This document shows positions 1-8,722 of a stretch of DNA of 64,000 nt, in pieces. Numbering within the stretch: position 1 is the stretch's first letter; the number at the start of each line of letters is the position of its first letter. A model generated the notes under the pieces. The model was not told where the DNA came from. It made no database searches and was given only the letters and a program-made list of their open reading frames with translations. The translations under genes were made by a program, and so were the position numbers. Source of the stretch: Salinicola endophyticus (GTDB taxonomy: Bacteria; Pseudomonadota; Gammaproteobacteria; Pseudomonadales; Halomonadaceae); the NCBI RefSeq assembly GCF_003206575.1, contig NZ_PZJO01000010.1:95019-159018 (forward strand), in the 5' to 3' direction.

Positions 1-1
1 C

Positions 2-349
2 GGCGCCTTCGCCGCCCCGGTGTTGATCTATCTGCTGGTATGGGAGCTGGCGGCGCGCCTGCTGTTGCCCGGTGTCGCCGCGTCCGGACGCGAGTTCGTG
101 ATCAACCTGTGCAGTGTACTGATCCCCTGCCTCGGCGTGCTGGTCAGCGTCTACCTGGCCGGCGCGCGCGCCGGGCGCCTGCTCGGTGGCGGCGTGATGT
201 CGCTGTTCTTTCTCTATCTCTATGTCTCCTCCGGGGTGGCCTTCAGCTGGTTGCCGATACTGCTGACCCTTGGCGGCGTGGCCTTGGCGCTGGTTCTGGC
301 GCGCTTCTGCCCGACGTTGAAACCCGATCTCGGCGATCTCTTTGGATAG
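2..349 (+). CDS. C-terminal part of a membrane protein (5' end outside window)
   Basis: The frame is open from the first bases of the window to a TAG at 347-349, so the gene starts upstream. About 115 residues are visible. They form three or four hydrophobic segments: one around VLIYLLVWELAA, one around VLIPCLGVLVSVYLAG, and two packed near the end before a short polar tail. No catalytic or binding motif is visible, and the family cannot be named from this end alone. It lies 21 bp ahead of tmcA on the same strand, so the two may be co-transcribed. The apparent GTG at 20 is probably an internal valine and not the real start. Confidence 0.7.
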   Translation, partial: GAFAAPVLIYLLVWELAARLLLPGVAASGREFVINLCSVLIPCLGVLVSVYLAGARAGRLLGGGVMSLFFLYLYVSSGVAFSWLPILLTLGGVALALVLARFCPTLKPDLGDLFG

Positions 350-370
350 GCGATCTCTTTGGAGAAAGAC

Positions 371-2683
371 GTGAGCCCGCTGGCCGCGTGGCTACGTGCG
401 CAGTGTGACGGGCTGCGTGAGCGCCGGGTGCGCGGGGTCCTGTGGATCGCCGCCGACCCCGGCACGGCGCTGACGCGCGCTGCCGCGTGGATCGCCGCCG
501 GCGACTGGCGCGCGCCGCTGTGGGTCGGCCCGGCCAGCGAGCGCGTGTCGCCCGACATACCCCGGATCGCTGCATCCAGGGCGCGCTCGCGGCTGGGCCA
601 GGAACACGATCTGGTGGTCGTCGATGCCGCCTCGCCCCAGGGGGGCTTCGACCCCGACGCTTTCGGTGCGCTCAGCGGTACTGTCCTCGCCGGCGGCTGG
701 CTGGTGCTGCTGACCCCGGCGCACTGGCTCACCCCCGAGGCGGGCCCGTGGCGGGGCGACGCCGACTACCGCCGGCTGACCCAGTGGCCCCACGCGGCGG
801 ACATACTGAAGGCGCGCTATCTGCGCCGGGTGGCGCGGGGGCTGACGGCTGCAGAAGCGGTGGCCGTGTGGACGCCCGACGCGGCACTGCCGCGGGCGGG
901 GCGGGCGACGCTATCGGCGGGTGGCCCGGCACAGGCGCAGACACCGCCATCGACACCGACGAGCAGGGACACCGACTGTCTCACCGCCGATCAGGCCGAG
1001 GCGGTGGCGCGGCTGACCCGGCTGCGCCGGCGCCGGCCGCTGGTGCTGGTCGCCGACCGCGGGCGCGGCAAGAGCGCCGCCCTGGGGATCGCCGCGGCGC
1101 GCCGGCTGCAGCAGGGCGAGCGGCAGCTCTGGGTGACCGCGCCCTCCCGCGAGGCGGTGGCGCCGCTATTTGCGCGCCTCGTGGCGCTGCTGCCGGAAGG
1201 CCGCGTGGATGAGGCGGGTTTCACCCTGGCCCTGGCGGGGCAGACGGCGCAAATCACCTGGCTGCCGCCGGAGCGGGTGCTGCCCGCGCTCGAGGAGGCA
1301 GAGGTCGACCCGCACTCGCCGCCGACCCTGCTGGTGGACGAGGCGGCGGCGATCCCTGCCCCCCGGCTGATCCGCTGGCTCGAACGCTTTCCGCGGCTCG
1401 CTTTTGCTACCACGGTGCACGGCTACGAAGGCACCGGGCGTGGCTTCGAGGTGCGCCTGCGTGAGCGTCTCGACCGGCTGACGCCCGGCTGGCGGCGGCT
1501 GCGTCTGAGCGCGCCGGTGCGCTGGGCCGAGGGCGACCCGCTGGAGGCGCTGACCCGCGATCTGCTGTGCCTCGATGCCGAGGCGGCGAGCGCCGAAACG
1601 GTGGCGGCCAGCGCCGTCAGCCACGCGCCGCAGGTGGTCTGGCTCGACCGCGAGGCACTGGCGGCGGACCCCGAGCGGCTGGCCCAGGTCTTCGGACTGC
1701 TGGTGCAGGCCCACTACCGCACCGCGCCCAGCGATCTGCGTCATCTGCTCGACGGCCCCGAGGTCATGCTGCCGGCGGTGATGCTCGGCGAGACGCTGGT
1801 GGCGATCGCCGTGGTCCAGCCGGAGGGGGGCTTCGACGCCGCCCTGGCCGAGGAGATCCACCAAGGCAGACGCCGCCCGCGGGGGCACCTGATGGCGCAG
1901 TCGCTGGCGTTCCATGGCGGCCACCTCGACGCGGCCCGCGTGCGCTGGTGGCGACTCATGCGGATCGCCGTGCATCCGGCCTGGCGCCGCCGTGGTGTGG
2001 GCAGCCAACTGCTCGCTGCGGTGGCCGAGGAAGCCAGTGCCGCAGGGGTCGGTCGGCTCGGCGTCAGCTTCGGCGCCGAACCGGGGCTGATCGCCTTCTG
2101 GCGCCGGGCCGGGTTCGTGAGCCTGCGCTTGGGGTTGACCCGCGAGGCGGCCAGCGGCGAGCCGGCACTGATGCTGGGGCGGGGGCTGACGCCTGTGGCG
2201 CGGGATGCGCTGGCCACCATGGCAATGGATTTCCGTCTGCTGCTGCCGGATCTGCTCAGCCAGGCGGCGCGGGATCTCGACCCCGAGGTGGCGGCGGCAC
2301 TGTTGTGGGAAGGGGAGCCCGACCCGGCCTCTTCGGTGGTCGAGGCGCGACTGGCCTGGTTTGCCGCCGGTGGTGGCGAGTTGGCCCTGGTGCGGCCCTG
2401 GCTGCGCCAGGCGTGGCTCGACTGGTGGCGACGCCAGCCCGTGCCCGGGGGAGAGGTGGCGTCTGTCAAGGCGGACAATGCGCCGGGCGGCGATGCCGCC
2501 TCAGCGCTGGGTACGCCGTCAGCCATTGCCACCGCAGTGGCGGCCCTGTTCCAGGGCCATGACGAACGCCTCTCGGACGACGGCCGGCGGGGGCGCCAGG
2601 AGAGCGCCCGGGCGCTCGCCCGTGGCCTGCTCGCAGCGGCCGGTGAAGGCGGCGATATGGTCAAGCCGGCGCCGGGCGAGTAA
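371..2683 (+). CDS. tmcA: tRNA(Met) cytidine acetyltransferase TmcA
   Basis: TmcA makes N4-acetylcytidine at the wobble position of elongator tRNA-Met using acetyl-CoA and ATP or GTP. The predicted 770-residue protein shows the family layout: an N-terminal DUF1726-like region, a RecD-like helicase module with Walker A (ADRGRGKSA, about residues 228-236) and Walker B (LLVDEAAAIP, about 322-331), a GNAT domain with the acetyl-CoA loop (HPAWRRRGVGSQLL, about 535-548), and a C-terminal tRNA-binding part. The frame is open from a TTG at 359, but the GTG at 371 is preferred because GGAG at 361-364 sits six bases before it. It is somewhat longer than the E. coli enzyme of about 670 residues, mainly through linkers and the C-terminal tail. 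Confidence 0.93.
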   Translation: MSPLAAWLRAQCDGLRERRVRGVLWIAADPGTALTRAAAWIAAGDWRAPLWVGPASERVSPDIPRIAASRARSRLGQEHDLVVVDAASPQGGFDPDAFGALSGTVLAGGWLVLLTPAHWLTPEAGPWRGDADYRRLTQWPHAADILKARYLRRVARGLTAAEAVAVWTPDAALPRAGRATLSAGGPAQAQTPPSTPTSRDTDCLTADQAEAVARLTRLRRRRPLVLVADRGRGKSAALGIAAARRLQQGERQLWVTAPSREAVAPLFARLVALLPEGRVDEAGFTLALAGQTAQITWLPPERVLPALEEAEVDPHSPPTLLVDEAAAIPAPRLIRWLERFPRLAFATTVHGYEGTGRGFEVRLRERLDRLTPGWRRLRLSAPVRWAEGDPLEALTRDLLCLDAEAASAETVAASAVSHAPQVVWLDREALAADPERLAQVFGLLVQAHYRTAPSDLRHLLDGPEVMLPAVMLGETLVAIAVVQPEGGFDAALAEEIHQGRRRPRGHLMAQSLAFHGGHLDAARVRWWRLMRIAVHPAWRRRGVGSQLLAAVAEEASAAGVGRLGVSFGAEPGLIAFWRRAGFVSLRLGLTREAASGEPALMLGRGLTPVARDALATMAMDFRLLLPDLLSQAARDLDPEVAAALLWEGEPDPASSVVEARLAWFAAGGGELALVRPWLRQAWLDWWRRQPVPGGEVASVKADNAPGGDAASALGTPSAIATAVAALFQGHDERLSDDGRRGRQESARALARGLLAAAGEGGDMVKPAPGE

Positions 2684-2795
2684 GGTGTTGGCACGCAGAA
2701 ACAGGCCGCCCGCCGCGCTGCGGGCCGGGCCCTTCTCTTCCTTCACCGTTGGAAGCCTGCCGCCGCCTGCCGGTGTCGGCGAGGCCGGAATCGAC

Positions 2796-4271
2796 ATGAA
2801 CGATCATCTGTTAACGCTCTCCCCCGAACCCGTCTGGCGTCATTTCCGTACCCTGTGCAACACGCCGCGCGCCTCGGGGCACGAAGCCCGACTGGTGGAA
2901 ACGCTGGAGCAGTGGGCCGATGCCCAGGGGCTCGCCCACGATCGCGACAGCAGCGGTAACCTGCGTATCCGCAAGCCGGCCACGCCCGGCTGCGAGTCGG
3001 TGCCGGGGATCATTCTCCAGGGCCATCTGGACATGGTCACCCAGGCCAACGCCGACCGCCCCCACGACTTTCTCAACGACCCGCTCGACACCTACGTCGA
3101 CGCGGGCTGGCTGCACGCCCGTGGCACCACCCTGGGCGCCGACAATGGCCTCGGCGTGGCCGCTGCGCTGGCGATCCTGGAAACCGACGACATCGCCCAC
3201 GGGCCGATCGAGGCGCTGTTCACGCTGGAAGAAGAGACCTCGATGAAGGGCGCGCTGGGTCTCGACGAGGGCTGGCTCGAAGGGCGCTATCTGCTCAACC
3301 TCGACTCCGAGGATCGCGGCGAGGTCTACATCGGCTGCGCCGGCGGTGCCGACGTGGTGATCGATGCCGACCTGCCGATGCGCGGCTGTGACGAGGAAGA
3401 GGTGATGCGGCGTCTCGCGCTCACCGGTCTGGTCGGCGGTCACTCCGGGGTCGATATCCACAAGGAGCGGGGCAACGCCAACCGACTGCTGGTGCGCGCG
3501 CTGCGGGCACTGGAGGAGTACGACATCCGTCTGGTCGACTACCACGGCGGCACCCTGCGCAACGCTCTGCCGCGGGAAGCCTTCGCCACCATCGTGGTCA
3601 ACGCGAGCCATCTGCCGGCGCTGGAAGCGACCCTGGCCGAGCTGCAGGCGCTCTACCGCGACGAGCTGGCCGGTGTCGACGACGGCGTCACCCTGACGCT
3701 CTCGCCGGGCGAGCTCTCCTGCGACGAGGCCGAGGCGTTGACCGACACCGCCACCGACCTGCTGGTGGCGGCGCTGCATGCCTCGCCCTACGGCATCGAG
3801 CGCATGAGCGTGGAAGTGCCGGGCGTGGTCGAGACGTCCAACAACCTCGGCGTGGTGACGCTGGAGAACGGGCGTTTCCACCTCTGCGCGCTGGTGCGTT
3901 CGCTGCGCGACAGCGCCACGCGCAACCTGGCCGACCGCTTTACCGCGCTTTTCGGGCTGATCGGCGCGCGCACTCGGGTCGAAAACGGCTATCCGGGCTG
4001 GACACCGAGCGCCGACAGCGCGCTGCTGGCCCGCTTCAAGCGTCTGCACCAGGAGACCCTGGGCCAGGAGCCGGCGGTCAAGGTGATCCACGCCGGGCTC
4101 GAGTGCGGCATCATCGGCAGCAAGTACCCGCAGCTGGAGATGATCTCCTTCGGCCCGGTGATCCGCGGCGCCCACTCGCCCACCGAGCGCACCGAGATCG
4201 CCTCGGTCGAGGAGTTCTGGCGGGTCCTCAAGGCGCTGGTGGCGGATATCGGCTCCGGCCGCGCCGCCTGA
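2796..4271 (+). CDS. pepD: Aminoacyl-histidine dipeptidase (M20 family, PepD)
   Basis: This is a cytosolic zinc dipeptidase that cleaves Xaa-His dipeptides such as carnosine; 491 residues, close to the usual 485. Metal-site motifs are in order: GHLDMV near residue 74, GADNGLG near 115, the catalytic EEET near 145, and DSED near 170. The lid-domain signature GGHSGVDIH follows, and the last metal-ligand histidine lies in the C-terminal RGAHSPTER. The frame is open much further upstream, but that part has no homology-like character. The ATG at 2796 gives MNDHLLTLSPEPVW, which matches family N-termini. It follows tmcA after 112 bp. Confidence 0.93.
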   Translation: MNDHLLTLSPEPVWRHFRTLCNTPRASGHEARLVETLEQWADAQGLAHDRDSSGNLRIRKPATPGCESVPGIILQGHLDMVTQANADRPHDFLNDPLDTYVDAGWLHARGTTLGADNGLGVAAALAILETDDIAHGPIEALFTLEEETSMKGALGLDEGWLEGRYLLNLDSEDRGEVYIGCAGGADVVIDADLPMRGCDEEEVMRRLALTGLVGGHSGVDIHKERGNANRLLVRALRALEEYDIRLVDYHGGTLRNALPREAFATIVVNASHLPALEATLAELQALYRDELAGVDDGVTLTLSPGELSCDEAEALTDTATDLLVAALHASPYGIERMSVEVPGVVETSNNLGVVTLENGRFHLCALVRSLRDSATRNLADRFTALFGLIGARTRVENGYPGWTPSADSALLARFKRLHQETLGQEPAVKVIHAGLECGIIGSKYPQLEMISFGPVIRGAHSPTERTEIASVEEFWRVLKALVADIGSGRAA

Positions 4272-4417
4272 CAAGCGCCATACGGATAGGCACCCTCAGG
4301 TCGGCGGCGCCATGACGCCGGCCTGACAACGACAGCGCGCTTCGACACCCCGCGGCGGAGTGCGACTGCTCCCCTGGGGTTGAAGAAACGCGTTGGAAAA
4401 GTCGTTGGAGAAACGCC

Positions 4418-5059
4418 GTGCACGGTCCGAACCCAGACACCAAGCACCCCATGGCAGGGTTCCCGCAGGTTTGTTTCATCAAGAATACGGTGCGGAATCC
4501 GAATATCGTCGTCGGCGACTATACCTACTACGACGACCCGGAAGGGGCGGAGAATTTCGAACGCAACGTCCTCTACCACTTCCCATTCATTGGCGACAAG
4601 CTGGTCATCGGCAAGTTCTGCGCCATCGCGCGTGGCGCGACCTTCATCATGAATGGTGCCAATCACAAGCTCTCAGGCATCTCCACGTATCCTTTCCAGA
4701 TCTTTGGCAACGGCTGGGAAAAGGTCATGCCGGAAGCGGGTGACTTGCCGTTCAAGGGTGACACCGTCATCGGTCATGATGTCTGGATTGGCTACGACGC
4801 GCTGATCATGCCAGGTGTCACCATCGGCAATGGTGCCATTGTCTCTTCACGCGCCGTGGTGGTCTCCGATGTGCCGGCCTATACCATCGTGGGTGGCAAT
4901 CCGGCCAAACCGATCAAACAGCGCTTCGCGGCGGAAGACGTGGCCAGGCTCAACGAACTTGCCTGGTGGGACTGGCCCATCGAGACCATTACGCAACACC
5001 TGGCGCACATCGTCTCGGGGGATATCGATGCGCTGATGGCGTGCGCGCCCCGGGCCTGA
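4418..5059 (+). CDS. Vat/CatB-like hexapeptide-repeat O-acetyltransferase
   Basis: The 213-residue protein belongs to the xenobiotic acyltransferase group (Vat streptogramin A and CatB chloramphenicol acetyltransferases). Left-handed beta-helix repeats are visible, as in IGHDVWIGYDALIMPGVTIG. The catalytic-histidine loop is NGANHKLSGISTYPF near residue 87, and the typical ending GNPAKPIKQRF is present, followed by the family's WWDWP segment. It uses acetyl-CoA, but the acceptor is unknown. Chromosomal members are common and often confer no antibiotic resistance, so a resistance role should not be assumed. The start is GTG at 4418 with GGAG seven bases before it. Its base composition is slightly less GC-rich than its neighbours. 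Confidence 0.88.
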   Translation: MHGPNPDTKHPMAGFPQVCFIKNTVRNPNIVVGDYTYYDDPEGAENFERNVLYHFPFIGDKLVIGKFCAIARGATFIMNGANHKLSGISTYPFQIFGNGWEKVMPEAGDLPFKGDTVIGHDVWIGYDALIMPGVTIGNGAIVSSRAVVVSDVPAYTIVGGNPAKPIKQRFAAEDVARLNELAWWDWPIETITQHLAHIVSGDIDALMACAPRA

Positions 5060-5101
5060 AGCCTCATCCCATCCATGGTGTCAGAGCACCGCCACAGCGC
5101 A

Positions 5102-6250
5102 TCACTCTCGCTGTTGCTGGGCGCGGGTATCGGCGCGTACCGCCTCGCAACCCTCCTCCGAGATCAGCCCCTTGTCGCGGGCGTGCTCGGCCATGCTCAC
5201 GCTGTCGCGGGCGAGCACCAGTTCGCAGCCGGCCTGACGCAGCTCCTCGGCCAGCGCTGCGATCGCGGCGTCGCGCGCCGGGTCGTCGTCCACCTTGCGG
5301 ATATAGATCGCGCGAACCCGGTCCGGGTGCGCCTTGACGATCTCGGTATAGACCTCCGGGTCGCGCTGGCCGCTGTCGCCGATCAGCACGAAGGGCAGGT
5401 CTTCGTAGAGCGCCAGCATGTTGCGGATCACGTCCGACTTGTGCTCTTCCGCCTTGCGCGGCCAGGGGCGCTTGAGCGTCATGCCCCACTCACGCAGGAA
5501 CAGGATCGGGCCGACCGGAATGCGGTTCATGTTGAAGAACGCTTCGAGCATCTCGTAGATGCTCCAGGGCCCGCGCGAGACATAGAGCATGGGGCGCTTG
5601 CGATTGCCCTCGACACCGCCGTAGAGCGCACGATAGAGCGCAGCAACACCGGGAAAGGCGGTGCGCCGGTCGGCGGTCTCGACGAACAGCCGATAGAGCA
5701 TCTTGAGCTTGTTGGCGACCCCGGTGTACATCACGGTGTCGTCGATATCGCTGATCACGATCAGGTCGGTGCTGGCCGGGGGGATGTAGACCTCGGTCTC
5801 GGTGCTGATCGCGTCCTCTTCGGAAATCACCTGCAGCTTGGCGGTGTGCCAGATCGCGTCGGCGGGGAGGGTATGGGTGATCTCGATATGCGCATAGAAG
5901 TAGCCATCGCGGTCGGTGGTCACCGAAGCGTGGGTGGCGCCGAGTCGGATGTCGACCCGCGCCTCGGCGATGCCGCGGCGTACTACGCGGCGGGCGATAT
6001 CGACCACGTCCTGCATCATGCCGCCCTCCTGCCACGCCAGCAGGCGGCCTGGCTGACGGAACACGCGCCCCATGATGAAGGCTTCGCGCTGGGAGCCATA
6101 GCCGCGAAATGGGTGCACCACGACCCCGCCACGGCCACTGTCTCGGCGCACCGGCCGTGTGAACAGGCGCACCAGTTTCTTGGCGAAGTGGGCCAGCTTG
6201 CCGATGAACAGGCGCGGCAGGCGGCGCGATGAAGAGGTGAAGTGGGTCAC
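5102..6250 (-). CDS. App1-family phosphatase (DUF2183, HAD-like)
   Basis: The protein resembles the catalytic domain of yeast phosphatidate phosphatase App1 and its bacterial relatives. The key motif is VISDIDDTVMYTGV, a DxDxT HAD-type nucleophile motif near residue 181. A second signature, YVSRGPWSIYEMLEAFF, follows, and then VLIGDSGQRDPEVYTEI, the acidic metal-binding loop. The N-terminal part is basic (RRLPRLFIGKLAHFAKKLVRLF), possibly for membrane contact. The open frame reaches 6316, but the upstream part looks non-coding, so the GTG at 6250 (VTHFTSSSRR) is chosen, with AGGAA about ten bases upstream. The substrate is unproven; a phospholipid or other phosphate ester is likely from the family. 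Confidence 0.82.
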   Translation of the reverse strand: MTHFTSSSRRLPRLFIGKLAHFAKKLVRLFTRPVRRDSGRGGVVVHPFRGYGSQREAFIMGRVFRQPGRLLAWQEGGMMQDVVDIARRVVRRGIAEARVDIRLGATHASVTTDRDGYFYAHIEITHTLPADAIWHTAKLQVISEEDAISTETEVYIPPASTDLIVISDIDDTVMYTGVANKLKMLYRLFVETADRRTAFPGVAALYRALYGGVEGNRKRPMLYVSRGPWSIYEMLEAFFNMNRIPVGPILFLREWGMTLKRPWPRKAEEHKSDVIRNMLALYEDLPFVLIGDSGQRDPEVYTEIVKAHPDRVRAIYIRKVDDDPARDAAIAALAEELRQAGCELVLARDSVSMAEHARDKGLISEEGCEAVRADTRAQQQRE

Positions 6251-6316
6251 GGGCTGGCGGTTCCTGGGTCGAGTGCCTTGAGTATGCGGAGCACAGGGCG
6301 ATCCCGCAAAGCACAC

Positions 6317-6343
6317 GAAAACGCCCGCCTGACGGCGGGCGTT
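6317..6343 (-). terminator. Rho-independent terminator of the DJ-1/PfpI gene
   Basis: A perfect 10-bp inverted repeat (AACGCCCGCC / GGCGGGCGTT, 6320-6329 and 6334-6343) with a 4-base loop is followed on the minus strand by a T run (A run at 6318-6321 on the plus strand). It lies 22 bp after the stop of the minus-strand gene at 6365. Confidence 0.8.
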
Positions 6344-6364
6344 CGGTCTCGTGCGGGGTGACGC

Positions 6365-6928
6365 TCAGGCGTGCTGATGACTGTGCCGGCCTTCGGCCAG
6401 TTCTTCGAGCAGCTTGGCGTTGAAGGCATCGAGATCCTTCGGTGTGCGGCTGGTGACAAAGCCGCTGTCGACCACCACCGGTTCGTCCACCCAATGGGCA
6501 CCGGCATTCTTGAGATCCTGAGCGACCGACGCCACCGAGGTGAGCTTGCGCCCCTCGACCACGCCAGCGTTGATCAGGATCCAGGGCGCATGGCAGATCG
6601 CCGCGACCGGCTTGCCGGCCTCGAAGAACGCCTTGACGAAGGCCAGCGCCTTGTCGTTCAGGCGCAGGGTGTCCGGGTTGAACAGGCCGCCCGGCAGTAC
6701 CAGCGCATGGTAGTCGCTGGGGTTGGCGGCATCGAGTGCCTTGTCGGCCTCGTAGGTGTCACCCCAATCGGTCTCGGCCCACGCGCGAATACCCTTGCCG
6801 TCCGGAGTGATGACGTGAGTTTCCACGCCCTGGCCTTGCAGTGCGGCGCGGGGAGAGGCAAGTTCGGACTCCTCGAAGCCGTCGGCGGCGAGAATGGCGA
6901 CGCGTTTACCGTTGAGTTGCTGAGCCAT
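6365..6928 (-). CDS. DJ-1/PfpI family protein (YhbO/YraA-like deglycase or stress protein)
   Basis: This 187-residue protein has the class I glutamine amidotransferase-like fold of the PfpI group. The nucleophile elbow AICHAPWILI carries the reactive cysteine, followed by its histidine, and the conserved glutamate lies in GFEESEL near the N-terminus. Members act as protein or nucleotide deglycases or general stress proteins and are cytosolic. The start is fixed by a strong AGGAGGT seven bases before the ATG at 6928; the frame extends further upstream only as non-conserved sequence. It is a single-gene unit with its own terminator, divergent from rmuC. Confidence 0.9.
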   Translation of the reverse strand: MAQQLNGKRVAILAADGFEESELASPRAALQGQGVETHVITPDGKGIRAWAETDWGDTYEADKALDAANPSDYHALVLPGGLFNPDTLRLNDKALAFVKAFFEAGKPVAAICHAPWILINAGVVEGRKLTSVASVAQDLKNAGAHWVDEPVVVDSGFVTSRTPKDLDAFNAKLLEELAEGRHSHQHA

Positions 6929-7090
6929 CGTGACCTCCTGGTCGTGATGTGTCATGGAGTGTATGGGGTCGTGGGCCATCCCGGTCCACGTGTTGCCCGC
7001 CCCTCAGTGTGGAACATGAGGGCGAGAGTGCAAGGCGGCCCTGGCGGGCGGCGGTAGGATCATGGAGGGCATGAGCGGATGGAGAGCGCG

Positions 7091-8722
7091 ATGAACGCGG
7101 ATACGGTGGCGCTCGCCTGGGGGCTGGCCTGTGTGCTGGCGCTGGCTGGCGGGGTGGCGCTGTGGCAGTGGCGTCAGGCAAGCGCGAGGGGGGCAGGGCT
7201 CGGCGCGCGGCTGCGCGAGGCGGAGAGCCAGCGCCAGCGCCTGGAGCAGGAGCTGGCCCAGAGCGATGCCCAGCAGGACGAACTGCGCGAGCGCGAGGCC
7301 GAACTCAAGCGTCAACTGGCCCAGCGCGACCAGCAGGTGGAGAGTCTCAATGCGCGCCTGGCCGATCTGCGCGAGCGCTATGGTCGACTCGAGACCCTGA
7401 ACGAGCAGCAGCAGCGCCAGCATGCCGAGCGCCTGGAGCTTCTGGAGCAGGCCAAGGCGCGCCTGGCCCAGGAGTTCGAGGCGCTGGCGGGGCGGATCTT
7501 CGACGAGCGCCAGCGTGCCTACAGCGCCCAGAGCCGAGACAGCCTCGAGGCGCTGCTCAAGCCCTTCCGCGAGCAGGTCAGCGGCTTCCGCCAGCGTCTC
7601 GAGGAGATTCACGGTGAGGAGGTGCGCGAGCGCACCACGCTCAAGGTGCAGATCGACCAGCTCGCCACCCTCAACCGTCAGATCACCGAAGAGGCGGCCA
7701 ACCTGACCCGAGCGCTCAAGGGCGACAAGAAGATGCAGGGCAACTGGGGCGAGGTGATGCTGGAGTCGGTGCTCGAACGCTCCGGATTGCGCCGCGATAT
7801 CGAGTACCGCCGCGAGGTCTCGATCGAGGGCGAGCAGGGGCGTCAGCGCCCCGATGCGGTGATCTACCTGCCCGACGACAAGCATCTGATCGTCGACGCC
7901 AAGGTCTCGCTCAACGCCTATGTGCGCTACGTCAATGCCGAGGAGGACGCCGAGCGCGAGCAGGCGCTGCGCGCCCACGTGCAGGCGATCCGCGCGCATA
8001 TCGACGGGCTGGCGGGGCGTGACTACCCGCGTCTGCCGGGGCTGCGCTCGCCCGACTTCGTGTTTCTGTTCATGCCCATCGAGCCGGCCTTCGCGGTCGC
8101 CTTCCAGTTCGATGACACCCTGTTCCAGGACGCTTTCTCGCGCGACATCGTGGTGGTCACGCCGACCACGCTGCTTGCCAGCCTGCGCACCGTGGCGAGC
8201 CTGTGGAACCTGGAGCGCCAGAACGAGAACGCGCGTCATATTGCCGAGCGCGCCGGCAAGCTGCTCGACAAGTTCCAGGGCTTCGTCTCGAGTCTCGAGG
8301 ATGTCGGGCGCCACCTGGGCCGTGCCCGGGGCAGCTACGACCAGGCCATGGGGCGGCTCGCCACCGGCCAGGGCAGCCTGGTTGGCCAGGCGCTGGCGCT
8401 GGAGAAGCTCGGCGTACGCATGAAGCGCGCGTTGCCCGAACATCTGACCCGGGAGGCGGGGGCAGACGCTGACGAAGCGGCACTCGATCGAGCGCCGCGC
8501 GGCGCCGACGCGAGTCGCGTGGGTGAAGACGAAGAGAACGGGCATGCCGAGGATGCGCACACCAAGGGTGAGCACGCCGAGAGCGGCCCTAACGAGAGTG
8601 GCCATGGCGAGAGTGGCCATGGCGAGAGCGAGCGCGCCGAAGACGGCGCGCATACCGGTAGCGGCGAGAGCGATGCCGCACCGGGTACGCGAGTCCGTTC
8701 GGAGCCGGGCAGGTCGGATTAG
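7091..8722 (+). CDS. rmuC: DNA recombination protein RmuC
   Basis: RmuC is a membrane-anchored nuclease-like protein that limits inversions at short inverted repeats. Visible parts of the 543 residues are an N-terminal transmembrane segment (about residues 4-22), a long coiled coil (about 30-200, rich in Q, E, R and L), and the conserved core with GNWGEVMLESVLERSGL, RPDAVIYLPDDKHLIVDAKVS and FLFMPIEPAF. The start at 7091 is chosen over the in-frame ATG at 7079 because GGAG at 7081-7084 is six bases upstream. The last 80 or so residues are an acidic, Gly/Ser/His/Glu-rich tail containing tandem repeats, absent from typical RmuC. Confidence 0.93.
   Translation: MNADTVALAWGLACVLALAGGVALWQWRQASARGAGLGARLREAESQRQRLEQELAQSDAQQDELREREAELKRQLAQRDQQVESLNARLADLRERYGRLETLNEQQQRQHAERLELLEQAKARLAQEFEALAGRIFDERQRAYSAQSRDSLEALLKPFREQVSGFRQRLEEIHGEEVRERTTLKVQIDQLATLNRQITEEAANLTRALKGDKKMQGNWGEVMLESVLERSGLRRDIEYRREVSIEGEQGRQRPDAVIYLPDDKHLIVDAKVSLNAYVRYVNAEEDAEREQALRAHVQAIRAHIDGLAGRDYPRLPGLRSPDFVFLFMPIEPAFAVAFQFDDTLFQDAFSRDIVVVTPTTLLASLRTVASLWNLERQNENARHIAERAGKLLDKFQGFVSSLEDVGRHLGRARGSYDQAMGRLATGQGSLVGQALALEKLGVRMKRALPEHLTREAGADADEAALDRAPRGADASRVGEDEENGHAEDAHTKGEHAESGPNESGHGESGHGESERAEDGAHTGSGESDAAPGTRVRSEPGRSD
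8594..8623 (+). repeat. Two 15-bp tandem repeats inside the rmuC tail
   Basis: The unit GAGAGTGGCCATGGC occurs twice back to back (8594-8608, 8609-8623), followed by a degenerate third start (GAGAGCGAGCGC). It encodes ESGHG repeats in the low-complexity C-terminal tail. It is in frame and probably expands or contracts by slippage. Confidence 0.85.

Noticed and set aside
4418-5059. Antibiotic-resistance gene
   Set aside because: The fold is shared with Vat and CatB, but many chromosomal members have no resistance phenotype and there is no mobile context here.
8594-8623. Possible CRISPR-like short repeats
   Set aside because: Units are contiguous without spacers, in frame, and encode a low-complexity tail.
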